From Clostridiales bacterium UBA4696 (GTDB lineage: Bacteria > Bacillota > Clostridia > Oscillospirales > Oscillospiraceae): a DNA stretch of 14,241 nucleotides. Below, in pieces: positions 1 through 6,205 of the stretch; position 1 is the first letter of the stretch, and each line of letters starts with the position of its first letter. A program made the position numbers and the translations under genes. A model generated the notes under the pieces. It saw nothing but the letters and a program-made list of their open reading frames with translations, made no database searches and was not told the DNA's origin. The stretch lies in the NCBI GenBank assembly GCA_002404795.1, contig DHKK01000125.1, positions 1 to 14,241 of the forward strand. Reading direction: 5' to 3'.

Positions 1-325
1 GCACCTGCATCCGGCGCTCGCGCCGTACAAGGCAGCCATCCTGCCGCTCTCCAAGAAGCTGACGGAGCCGGCCCGCAAGATCTATCAGGAGCTTTGCAGC
101 GACTTCATGCTCGACTACGACGACACGGGTTCCATCGGCAAGCGCTATCGCCGTGAGGACGAGATCGGCACGCCGTACTGCATCACCGTCGACTTTGCGA
201 CCGTCGGCGACGACAAGACCCCGGCCGACAACGCCGTCACCATCCGTGAGCGCGACTCCATGGAGCAGGTCCGCATTCCCATCAGCGAGCTGAAGAGCTG
301 GCTGGCCGAGCACACCAAATTCTGA
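1..325 (+). CDS. glyQS: Glycyl-tRNA synthetase, C-terminal part (partial at window edge)
   Basis: This is the 3' end of a gene that begins before the window; about 107 codons are visible, read from base 2 to a TGA at 323-325. The enzyme charges tRNA-Gly with glycine in the cytoplasm. The visible part is the anticodon-binding domain of the single-chain (alpha2, class IIa) type. It shows HPALAPYKAAILPL at the start, then GSIGKRYRREDEIGTPYC, which is nearly diagnostic for this family, and the late segment RERDSMEQVRIP. It ends with a normal hydrophilic tail and is not truncated at the 3' side. A strong intrinsic terminator follows 13 bases after the stop, so it is the last gene of its transcript. 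The catalytic domain lies outside the window. Identification is by motif recognition and is confident. Confidence 0.93.
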   Translation, partial: HLHPALAPYKAAILPLSKKLTEPARKIYQELCSDFMLDYDDTGSIGKRYRREDEIGTPYCITVDFATVGDDKTPADNAVTIRERDSMEQVRIPISELKSWLAEHTKF

Positions 326-338
326 TCCAACCGAACTG

Positions 339-363
339 AAAAGGGGCCATCCGGCCCCTTTTT
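339..363 (+). terminator. Intrinsic terminator after glyQS
   Basis: A perfect 10-bp stem (339-348 AAAAGGGGCC with 353-362 GGCCCCTTTT) encloses the 4-base loop ATCC and runs into a T tract (359-363). It sits 13 bases after the glyQS stop codon and before the ribosome binding site of the ACT-domain gene. The A run on the left side means it could also act on the opposite strand. Confidence 0.88.
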
Positions 364-391
364 CCATATCCGAACACAGGAGGAAGCCCGA

Positions 392-661
392 ATGAAAGCC
401 ATTATCACCGTCGTCGGCCCGGACCGGGTCGGCATCATCGCCGAGGTCTGCACGCTGCTGGCCGAGCTGCACATCAGCGTCGTGGAGATCAGCCAGACCA
501 TTATGGAGGGCACGTTCACCATGATCATGCTCACCCAGTGGACCGCGGGCGCGCCGGAATTTGACGTCGTGCAGAGCCGCATCACCGCCAAGGGCGACGA
601 GATGGGCCTGTCCATCCGCATGCAGCGGCAGGATATCTTCACGGCCATGCACACCATCTGA
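392..661 (+). CDS. ACT-domain protein (UPF0237 family)
   Basis: This 89-residue protein is a single ACT domain, a fold that usually binds small ligands such as amino acids. The N-terminal strand MKAIITVVGPDRVGIIAEV (residues 1-19) carries the typical GPDRVGI turn that starts the ligand-binding loop. The rest alternates strand and helix over the usual length for UPF0237 (about 90 residues), so it is complete. The start is set by a strong AGGAGG at 378-383, eight bases before the ATG. The next gene follows after 14 bases, and this ACT plus PFL/DUF711 pairing is widespread in Firmicutes, which suggests one complex or a sensor with its effector. The family resembles the regulatory ACT domains of GcvR-type proteins, but no DNA-binding part is present. 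The ligand and role are unknown; the family call is confident. Confidence 0.9.
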   Translation: MKAIITVVGPDRVGIIAEVCTLLAELHISVVEISQTIMEGTFTMIMLTQWTAGAPEFDVVQSRITAKGDEMGLSIRMQRQDIFTAMHTI

Positions 662-675
662 CCGGGAGGAGAGCC

Positions 676-2034
676 ATGCTGAACCACTCTGATATCATGT
701 CCACGATCGATATGATCGACCACCAGCATCTGGACATCCGCACGATCACCATGGGCATTTCCCTGCTCGACTGCGCCGATCCCGATCCCGCCGCCTGCGC
801 CCGGAAGATCCACGACAAGATCTGCCGCCAGGCTGAGCATCTGGTCGCTACCGGCTGCCAGATCGAGCGCGAGCTCGGCATCCCCATCGTCAACAAGCGC
901 ATCTCCGTCACGCCCATCGCGCTCGTCGCGAGCGCGTGCGAGACGGAGGACTTTGTCCCCTTTGCCCGGGCCATGGACCAGGCGGCAAAGACCTGCGGCG
1001 TCGATTTTATCGGCGGCTTCTCCGCCCTTGTGCACAAGGGCATGGCCTCCGGCGACCGGCGGCTCATCGCCGCCATCCCGCAGGCGCTGGCCGAGACGGA
1101 GCTGGTCTGCTCCAGCGTCAACGTCGCCACGACCAAGGCCGGCATCAACATGGACGCCGTGCGTCTCATGGGCCAGGCCATCAAGCAGACCGCGGAGCTC
1201 ACGAAGGACCGGGATGGGCTCGGCTGCGCGAAGCTCGTCGTATTCTGCAACGCGGTGGAGGATAACCCGTTTATGGCGGGCGCGTTCCACGGCGTGGGCG
1301 AGGCCGACGCCGTGGTGAGCGTCGGCGTCTCCGGCCCGGGCGTCGTGCATCACGCGCTGCAGGCTGTCAAGGGCCGCCCCTTTGACGAGCTGGCCGAGTG
1401 CATCAAAAAGACCGCCTTCCGCATCACCCGCGTCGGCCAGCTGGTCGCACAGGAGGCGTCGCGGCGGCTGGGCGTGCCGTTCGGCGTGGTCGATCTGTCG
1501 CTCGCGCCGACGCCCGCGGTGGGCGACAGCGTGGCGCGCATTCTCGAGGAAATGGGCCTTGCGGTCTGCGGCACGCATGGGACGACGGCGGCGCTGGCCA
1601 TGCTCAACGACGCGGTCAAGAAGGGCGGACTGATGGCCTCGAGCTCGGTCGGCGGGCTTTCGGGCGCGTTCATCCCGGTGTCGGAGGACGAGGGGATGAT
1701 CGCCGCGGCACGAAGCGGCGTGCTGACGCTCGACAAGCTGGAGGCCATGACCTGTGTGTGCTCGGTCGGCCTCGACATGATCGCCGTCCCGGGCGACACG
1801 AGCGCGGAGACGATCTCCGCCATCATCGCGGACGAGGCCGCCGTCGGCATGGTCAACGCCAAGACGACCGCCGTGCGCCTGATCCCCGCGCCGGGCAAGC
1901 AGGTCGGCGACGAGGTCTCGTTCGGAGGGCTGCTCGGCGCGGCGCCCATCATGCCGGTGCATCCGGAATCCTCCGCCGGCTTCATCGCCCGCGGCGGCCG
2001 CATCCCGGCCCCGATGCAGAGCCTGAAAAATTAA
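676..2034 (+). CDS. PFL family protein (DUF711/UPF0210)
   Basis: This 452-residue protein matches the UPF0210/DUF711 family, called 'PFL family' because its fold is thought to resemble pyruvate formate-lyase. It is full length for that family. Recognisable parts are the early segment IDHQHLDIRTITMGISLLDC, the central FIGGFSALVHKGM, the stretch AGAFHGVGEADAVVSVGVSGPG, and the C-terminal glycine-rich SFGGLLGAAPIMPV. I see no glycyl-radical motif of the true PFL type, so activity as a formate lyase should not be assumed. The start has GGGAGGAGA at 664-672. It is co-transcribed with the ACT-domain gene 14 bases upstream, and a ligand-sensing role for the pair is inferred only from that partner. 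The biochemical function is not established. No clear terminator follows; the next gene has its own likely promoter. Confidence 0.9.
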   Translation: MLNHSDIMSTIDMIDHQHLDIRTITMGISLLDCADPDPAACARKIHDKICRQAEHLVATGCQIERELGIPIVNKRISVTPIALVASACETEDFVPFARAMDQAAKTCGVDFIGGFSALVHKGMASGDRRLIAAIPQALAETELVCSSVNVATTKAGINMDAVRLMGQAIKQTAELTKDRDGLGCAKLVVFCNAVEDNPFMAGAFHGVGEADAVVSVGVSGPGVVHHALQAVKGRPFDELAECIKKTAFRITRVGQLVAQEASRRLGVPFGVVDLSLAPTPAVGDSVARILEEMGLAVCGTHGTTAALAMLNDAVKKGGLMASSSVGGLSGAFIPVSEDEGMIAAARSGVLTLDKLEAMTCVCSVGLDMIAVPGDTSAETISAIIADEAAVGMVNAKTTAVRLIPAPGKQVGDEVSFGGLLGAAPIMPVHPESSAGFIARGGRIPAPMQSLKN

Positions 2035-2240
2035 AGGCAACACCATCCAGCGTCCGTTTTCCCGGAACGGCAGGCGAAAAAAACAGATTTTTTTACGAAT
2101 ACCACTGGAAAAACGCGCGGGAATCTAGTATGATAGATGGTGGAATGCAACAAAAAGCAAAACGGATTTCCCGCGCAGGCAAATCAATCCCACACAAACG
2201 CAGGAAATTCCCATTCTATGAACAAAGGAAGGAAATTCAT
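2035..2240. other. Intergenic region between the PFL gene and transketolase
   Basis: This 206-bp gap is richer in A and T than the flanking genes. A weak inverted repeat, CCGTT/AACGG (2054-2058 with 2066-2070), and a run pair of seven A and seven T (2077-2083 with 2088-2094) might slow or stop transcription from the PFL gene, but neither makes a convincing terminator. A likely promoter lies at 2106-2134, leaving an untranslated leader of roughly 100 bases before transketolase. I saw no riboswitch that I recognise and no small gene with a ribosome binding site. Confidence 0.5.
2106..2134 (+). promoter_or_regulatory. Candidate sigma-A promoter for the transketolase pair
   Basis: A -10 box TATGAT lies at 2129-2134, and a weaker -35 box TGGAAA (four of six consensus bases) at 2106-2111, with an ideal 17-base spacer. 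It is the best match in the gap and points toward the transketolase genes. The start codon is about 100 bases further on, so there would be a moderately long leader. The call is by eye and no operator was recognised. Confidence 0.45.
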
Positions 2241-3083
2241 ATGGAACAATCCAAACGGAAGGAACTTCAGCTGACCGCTGCCAAGGCGCGTCTTCTCGGT
2301 GTCCAGATGGTGCACGACGCGGCTTCCGGCCATCCGGGCGGCTCGCTGAGCTGCATGGACGTGCTGACGTATCTGTACTTTGCCGAGATGCACGTCGATC
2401 CCAAGAACCCGCATGACCCGGAGCGTGACCGCTTCGTCATGTCCAAGGGCCACTGCTCGCCCGCCGTTTACCCGATGCTGGCGCTGCGCGGCTTCTTCCC
2501 GGTCGAGGATCTCAAGATGTTCCGCCGCATCGACGGCCATATGTCCGGCCATGTGGAAATGAAATATGTCCCCGGCGTCGATATGTCCACCGGCTCTCTG
2601 GGCCAGGGCATCTCCGTTGCCGTCGGCATGGCGCTGGCCGGCAAGGTCGCGGGCAAGAGCTACCGCGTCTATTCGATCCTGGGCGACGGCGAAGTTGCCG
2701 AGGGTCAGGTCTGGGAAGCCATGATGGCTGCCAACAAGTATCATCTCGACAACCTCTGCGCCTGCGTCGACGTCAACGGTCTGCAGATCGACGGTGAGAC
2801 GAAGGACGTCATGCCCACCGAGCCGCTGGACAAGAAGTTCGAGGCCTTTGGCTGGCACGTCATCAAGATCGACGGCCACGACTTTGACCAGATCGAAGCC
2901 GCTTACAAGGAAGCCGAGCAGACCAAGGGTCAGCCCACCATGATCCTCGCCAAGACCGTCAAGGGCAAGGGCGTGAGCTTCATGGAAAACAACGCCGGCT
3001 GGCACGGCAAAGCGCCCAACGATGAGCAGTGGGCCCAGGCCAAGGCAGAGCTCGAAGCGCAGATCAAGGAACTGGAGGGTTAA
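2241..3083 (+). CDS. Transketolase, N-terminal (TPP-binding) subunit
   Basis: This 280-residue protein is the first half of a split transketolase, which moves two-carbon ketol units between sugar phosphates in the non-oxidative pentose phosphate pathway. Visible motifs are HDAASGHPGGS (residues 25-35), SKGHCSPAVYP, GSLGQGISVAVGMA and the thiamine diphosphate/Mg motif GDGE at 148-151, ending at N179 (VDVNG). The length fits the N-subunit family (about 270-285). The reading frame stays open upstream into the intergenic region, but the ATG at 2241 is chosen because GGAAGG lies eight bases before it and the protein then begins at the usual place. The second subunit follows after three bases. Two-chain transketolases are common in clostridia and archaea. 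An unrelated ketol-transferring enzyme is unlikely given the motifs and the adjacent partner. Confidence 0.94.
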   Translation: MEQSKRKELQLTAAKARLLGVQMVHDAASGHPGGSLSCMDVLTYLYFAEMHVDPKNPHDPERDRFVMSKGHCSPAVYPMLALRGFFPVEDLKMFRRIDGHMSGHVEMKYVPGVDMSTGSLGQGISVAVGMALAGKVAGKSYRVYSILGDGEVAEGQVWEAMMAANKYHLDNLCACVDVNGLQIDGETKDVMPTEPLDKKFEAFGWHVIKIDGHDFDQIEAAYKEAEQTKGQPTMILAKTVKGKGVSFMENNAGWHGKAPNDEQWAQAKAELEAQIKELEG

Positions 3084-3086
3084 ACA

Positions 3087-4034
3087 ATGGCTGAAAAAAT
3101 CGCAACCCGTGAGGCTTACGGCAAGGCGCTCGCCGCCCTGGCCGACAAATATCCCGATCTTGTCTGCTTCGACGCAGACCTCGCCGGCGCGACCATGACG
3201 AAGTTCTTCAAGGCTGCCTGCCCGGAGCGTTTCTTTGATATGGGCATCGCCGAGGCCGATATGGTCGGCGTTGCCGCCGGTATGAGCCTGTGCGGCTTCA
3301 AGCCGTTCGTCAACACGTTCGCCATGTTCGCCGCCGGCCGCGCGTGGGAGCAGGTCCGCAACTCCGTTGCTTACCCGCACCTGAACGTCAAGGTCGTCGG
3401 CAGCCACGGCGGTCTGTCCGTCGGCGAAGACGGCGCGACCCACCAGTGCATCGAGGATTTCGCCATCATGCGCGTGATCCCCGGCATGCTGGTCCTGTGC
3501 CCGTGCGACGGCAACGAGATGCGGCTGGCCGTTGAGGCGCTCGTTAACTACGAGGGCCCGGCCTACATGCGTCTGGGCCGTCTGGCGGTCGAGACTGTGA
3601 CGGATTCCATCCCCGGCTACAAATTTGAGCTCGGCAAGGGCGCGACGCTGCGCGACGGCACCGACGTGACCATCATCGCCGTCGGCATGAACGTGCAGAT
3701 GGCGCTGGCCGCCGCGGAAAAGCTGGGTGCCGAGGGCATCTCCGCCCGCGTGATCGACATGCACACCATCAAGCCGCTCGACACCGAGCTGGTTCTGAAG
3801 GCTGCGAAGGAGACCGGCGCGATCGTCACCACCGAAGAGGCCAACGTCCTCGGCGGTCTGGGTGCAGCTGTCGCCGAGTATCTGGGCGAGACCTATCCCA
3901 TCCCCGTCGTCCGCCACGGCGTGAACGATGCGTTCGGCCGCAGCGGCAAGGCCCCGCTGGTCCTCGACGCCTACGGCATCAACGCCGGCGGCATCGCCGC
4001 CAAGGCCAAGCAGGCCATCGCCATGAAGAAGTAA
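3087..4034 (+). CDS. Transketolase, C-terminal (pyrimidine-binding) subunit
   Basis: This 315-residue protein is the second half of the split transketolase and should form the active enzyme with the upstream subunit. The pyrimidine-binding domain comes first: FDMGIAEADMVGVAAGM holds the conserved glutamate (E56) that activates thiamine diphosphate, and VGSHGGLSVGEDGATHQ lies near residues 104-120. The C-terminal transketolase domain begins around residue 190 (VTIIAVGMNVQMAL) and includes ARVIDMHTIKPLD. The length is normal for the family. The start has GGAGGG at 3074-3079, overlapping the end of the upstream gene, and only three bases separate the two, so they are probably translationally coupled. 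A strong terminator follows 12 bases after the stop. DXP synthase-type enzymes share this fold, but the split arrangement and motifs favour transketolase. Confidence 0.94.
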   Translation: MAEKIATREAYGKALAALADKYPDLVCFDADLAGATMTKFFKAACPERFFDMGIAEADMVGVAAGMSLCGFKPFVNTFAMFAAGRAWEQVRNSVAYPHLNVKVVGSHGGLSVGEDGATHQCIEDFAIMRVIPGMLVLCPCDGNEMRLAVEALVNYEGPAYMRLGRLAVETVTDSIPGYKFELGKGATLRDGTDVTIIAVGMNVQMALAAAEKLGAEGISARVIDMHTIKPLDTELVLKAAKETGAIVTTEEANVLGGLGAAVAEYLGETYPIPVVRHGVNDAFGRSGKAPLVLDAYGINAGGIAAKAKQAIAMKK

Positions 4035-4046
4035 GCAAATACCCCG

Positions 4047-4086
4047 CCAGCCGCCTTTCGCTTGAAAGGCGGCTGGTTTTCTTTTT
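4047..4086 (+). terminator. Intrinsic terminator after transketolase
   Basis: A perfect 13-bp stem (4047-4059 CCAGCCGCCTTTC with 4064-4076) with a GCTT loop is followed by TTTTCTTTTT (4077-4086). It begins 12 bases after the stop of the second transketolase gene and faces the divIVA terminator on the other strand. Confidence 0.93.
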
Positions 4087-4097
4087 GCGCAGACAGC

Positions 4098-4126
4098 AAA
4101 AGCCCCGGAGCGAAGGCTCCGGGGCT
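4098..4126 (-). terminator. Intrinsic terminator of the mutS-divIVA gene run
   Basis: A perfect 11-bp GC-rich stem (4101-4111 with 4116-4126; loop GAAG on the plus strand) lies six bases beyond the divIVA stop. Read on the minus strand it is followed by four T residues (plus-strand AAAA at 4098-4101, overlapping the stem end). The T tract is short but the stem is strong, and its position at the end of the nine-gene run supports the call. Confidence 0.75.
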
Positions 4127-4131
4127 TGGGT

Positions 4132-4908
4132 TCATTTGGACGACGTCGGGTCATAGTTGCGGCCGAATTTGAGGTCTTCGAATTTGATCGTCGCGCTTTC
4201 TGGGTGCATGGGGCGCGCGGCGGGCTTGGCCGGGGCGGGAGTGGAGACGGTCTTCGGCTTCTCCGGCTCGCTGCCGATCAGCTTTTCGAGGTTGTCGGAG
4301 ATCTCCGACGCGATCTCCTCCGTGCTGGCGCTCGGCGCGGGGGCCGGGGCAGGCTCGGTCTTGTCGGCCTGCCAGTCGTAGGGCTTTTCGTGCGCGGGCT
4401 TCGGCTGGGCCGGGGCCTCTTCCTTCGTCAGATCCCGGGACTTGAGCGTCTCGAGCAGGCCCAGATGGCCCTGCACGTCCCGCTCGATCACAGAGATAAA
4501 GTTGAGCGCGGTCTGCTTGGCGTAGTCGAGCCGCTCCTGCTCGGCGTGGATCTGCTGGTTGAGCTGGGCCAGCTGGACGTTGGCGGCGTTGACCTGTGCG
4601 TTGGCCTGGGCGTTGACCTCGGCGTTCTGGAGCATGGCGGCGCATTTGGCCTGCGTTTCCTTGAGCAGCTGGGCACTCCTGGCCTCGGCCTCGGCGGCGG
4701 CAGAGGACTGCTGCGTCTCCTGCGCGCGGTATTCCTCCAGCTTTTCGACCAGGATCTTCATCTTGGCCTTGAGCACGGAATTTTCTTTGTAAAGGGTGAT
4801 ATAATCCTCTGTCAGCGGCTCGAGAAAATCATCGACCTGCTGCATGTCATAGCCGCCGAAGACGGCCTTGGAAAAGGTTTGCTCCTGAATTTCCTGCGGT
4901 GTGAACAT
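4132..4908 (-). CDS. divIVA: DivIVA-family cell-pole/septum protein
   Basis: This 258-residue protein is a DivIVA homologue. The family binds curved membrane at septa and poles and organises division or sporulation partners. Residues 1-35 form the lipid-binding head, with TPQEIQEQTFSKAVFGGYD (residues 3-21) and QQVDDFLEPL; the F-G-G-Y-D turn is the family hallmark. A long coiled coil covers about residues 35-150 and includes a Q/N/A-rich stretch at about 93-118. A proline/alanine-rich linker (about 165-235) leads to a charged end containing TIKFEDLKFGRNYD. It is longer than Bacillus DivIVA (about 165) because of the linker and tail. GGGAGG eight bases before the ATG fixes the start. It is the last gene of the run, 31 bases after sepF. 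GpsB is ruled less likely by the length and the sepF neighbour. Confidence 0.9.
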   Translation of the reverse strand: MFTPQEIQEQTFSKAVFGGYDMQQVDDFLEPLTEDYITLYKENSVLKAKMKILVEKLEEYRAQETQQSSAAAEAEARSAQLLKETQAKCAAMLQNAEVNAQANAQVNAANVQLAQLNQQIHAEQERLDYAKQTALNFISVIERDVQGHLGLLETLKSRDLTKEEAPAQPKPAHEKPYDWQADKTEPAPAPAPSASTEEIASEISDNLEKLIGSEPEKPKTVSTPAPAKPAARPMHPESATIKFEDLKFGRNYDPTSSK

Positions 4909-4939
4909 GGAAGCTGCCTCCCTGCAAGTGAAGTTTGGA

Positions 4940-5467
4940 TCAGAGATATACGCCGTTGTTTTCCAGTTCGTCGATCAGATCGCCGACGATGTCAACGTTA
5001 TAGGGCGTAATGATGTACGTGCTGATGGCGATCTTTTTGATCTTGCCGTCGAGCGCATAGGCACAGCCGGACAGGAAGTCGACCAGCCGTCTTGCAACAT
5101 CCTTATTCGTGGATTCCAGATTCAGGACCACGGCGTGCTTGCTGCGCAGATGCTCGGCGATGTCGGAGACGTTGTCGAACCGGTCGGGCTTGACGAGCAC
5201 GACCTGCATCTGGGCCGTGGTATGAATATTTACGACCTTGCCGTTCGAGGCATTGCTGCCGCCGAGCGTGCGCCGGCCGGTATTGGAGCTGCTGCCGGAA
5301 GAAGACAGATCGTCGTTATCGAGATCAAAGCCGGAATACGAGGGCTTCGGCGCGGTCGACGAGCGGCTGGGGCGGCTGGGACGGGCGTCGTCGTCGAATT
5401 CATCAAAATCGTCGTCATCCTCGGTATAGGGCTTTGTCAGCTTCTTCAGGTCATCCATAAATCCCAT
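4940..5467 (-). CDS. sepF: Cell division protein SepF
   Basis: This 175-residue protein is SepF, which tethers FtsZ filaments to the membrane and shapes the division septum. It starts MGFMDDLKKLTK, the membrane-binding amphipathic helix. An acidic, serine-rich disordered linker follows (about 16-76, with runs of D and S). The globular SepF/DUF552 domain (77-175) starts at KVVNIH and includes VVLVKPDRFDNVSDIAEHL, VVLNLEST and the glycine-containing end FLSGCAYALDG used in dimerisation. The open frame extends 48 codons upstream into yggS, but GGAGGA nine bases before 5467 and the conserved helix define this start. It lies 35 bases after yggS and 31 before divIVA, as expected in division clusters of Gram-positive bacteria. 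Confidence 0.95.
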   Translation of the reverse strand: MGFMDDLKKLTKPYTEDDDDFDEFDDDARPSRPSRSSTAPKPSYSGFDLDNDDLSSSGSSSNTGRRTLGGSNASNGKVVNIHTTAQMQVVLVKPDRFDNVSDIAEHLRSKHAVVLNLESTNKDVARRLVDFLSGCAYALDGKIKKIAISTYIITPYNVDIVGDLIDELENNGVYL

Positions 5468-5502
5468 TGTAGTGTATCCTCCAGAATCGTGATTCTCTAG
5501 TT

Positions 5503-6204
5503 TCAGGTATTGTAGTTTCGCTTTCCGAAAATAGCGGTGCCGATGCGCACCATGGTCGAGCCTTCGGCGATGGCGTCGGTAAAATCGTCGCTCATACCCA
5601 TCGATAGGCATTCCATGGACACATTATCGTATTTTTTTGCCTTTATGTCAACAAAAAGATTCCGCATTTCGGCGAAATATCTGCAATTTTCGCCAGGAAA
5701 TTCACTGACCGGCGGAATTGCCATGAGACCCTTGAGCGCCACATGCGGAAATTCCCGCATCCGGGCGGCCAGCGCGGCGGCCTCTTCCTTCGTAAAGCCG
5801 GATTTGCTCTCCTCCGCGCCGATGTTGACCTCGAAGAGGATGTTCTGCACGACGCCCGCCTTTTCCGCCTGCTTCTCGATGCACTCGAGCAGCTCCAGAC
5901 GGTCGACGGACTCGATCAGATCGACCACGCCCACCAGATACTTGACCTTGTTGGTCTGCAGATGGCCGATGAAGTGCAGGGGCTTTCCCGTGTAGGCGCC
6001 GAGGGGGCGCTTGGCCTGGATCTCCTGCACGCGGTTTTCGCCGCAGCAGTCGACGCCCGCGGCCACGGCCTCTTTGACGCGGTCGGCGTCGTTCATCTTC
6101 GTCGCGGCGCACAGCAGGATCTCCGACGGGTCGCGGCCGGCTTTTTTTGCGGCCCCGTTCATCTGTGCGCGGATGTTCGCAATATTTTCAGCAATCGTAG
6201 ACAT
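5503..6204 (-). CDS. yggS: YggS-family pyridoxal phosphate homeostasis protein
   Basis: This 233-residue cytoplasmic protein belongs to the YggS/PLPHP (YlmE) family. Members bind pyridoxal 5'-phosphate and keep its level balanced, without a known catalytic activity. The PLP lysine is K36 in LLCAATK. Other signatures are GENRVQEIQAK, HFIGHLQTNKVKYL, the late SMGMSDDF and VRIGTAIFG, which contact the phosphate. The length is typical (about 225-235). An ATG at 6204 was chosen: it follows the upstream stop with one base between (TGATATG), and GGAAAGG lies 12 bases before it. Longer in-frame starts would overlap the HlyD-like gene and lack a ribosome site. Linkage to sepF matches the ylmE-sepF order of Bacillus. 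Confidence 0.94.
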   Translation of the reverse strand: MSTIAENIANIRAQMNGAAKKAGRDPSEILLCAATKMNDADRVKEAVAAGVDCCGENRVQEIQAKRPLGAYTGKPLHFIGHLQTNKVKYLVGVVDLIESVDRLELLECIEKQAEKAGVVQNILFEVNIGAEESKSGFTKEEAAALAARMREFPHVALKGLMAIPPVSEFPGENCRYFAEMRNLFVDIKAKKYDNVSMECLSMGMSDDFTDAIAEGSTMVRIGTAIFGKRNYNT

Positions 6205-6205
6205 A

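Noticed and set aside
2054..2094. Possible terminator after the PFL gene.
   Set aside because: The 5-bp stem is weak and lies 17 bases before the T run; the A/T run pair alone makes an unstable hairpin.
1398..2240. A 5' extension of the transketolase N-subunit frame through the intergenic gap and into the PFL gene.
   Set aside because: The extension translates to low-complexity sequence; the ATG at 2241 has a good ribosome site and starts the protein at the family's normal position.
145..4154. Long minus-strand open frames (145-2046 and 2184-4154) opposite the ACT/PFL and transketolase genes.
   Set aside because: They are shadows caused by strong third-position GC bias; the plus-strand genes have ribosome sites and conserved motifs and the shadows do not.
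5468..5611. A 48-codon N-terminal extension of sepF.
   Set aside because: It overlaps the end of yggS, has no ribosome site, and the conserved amphipathic helix begins at 5467.
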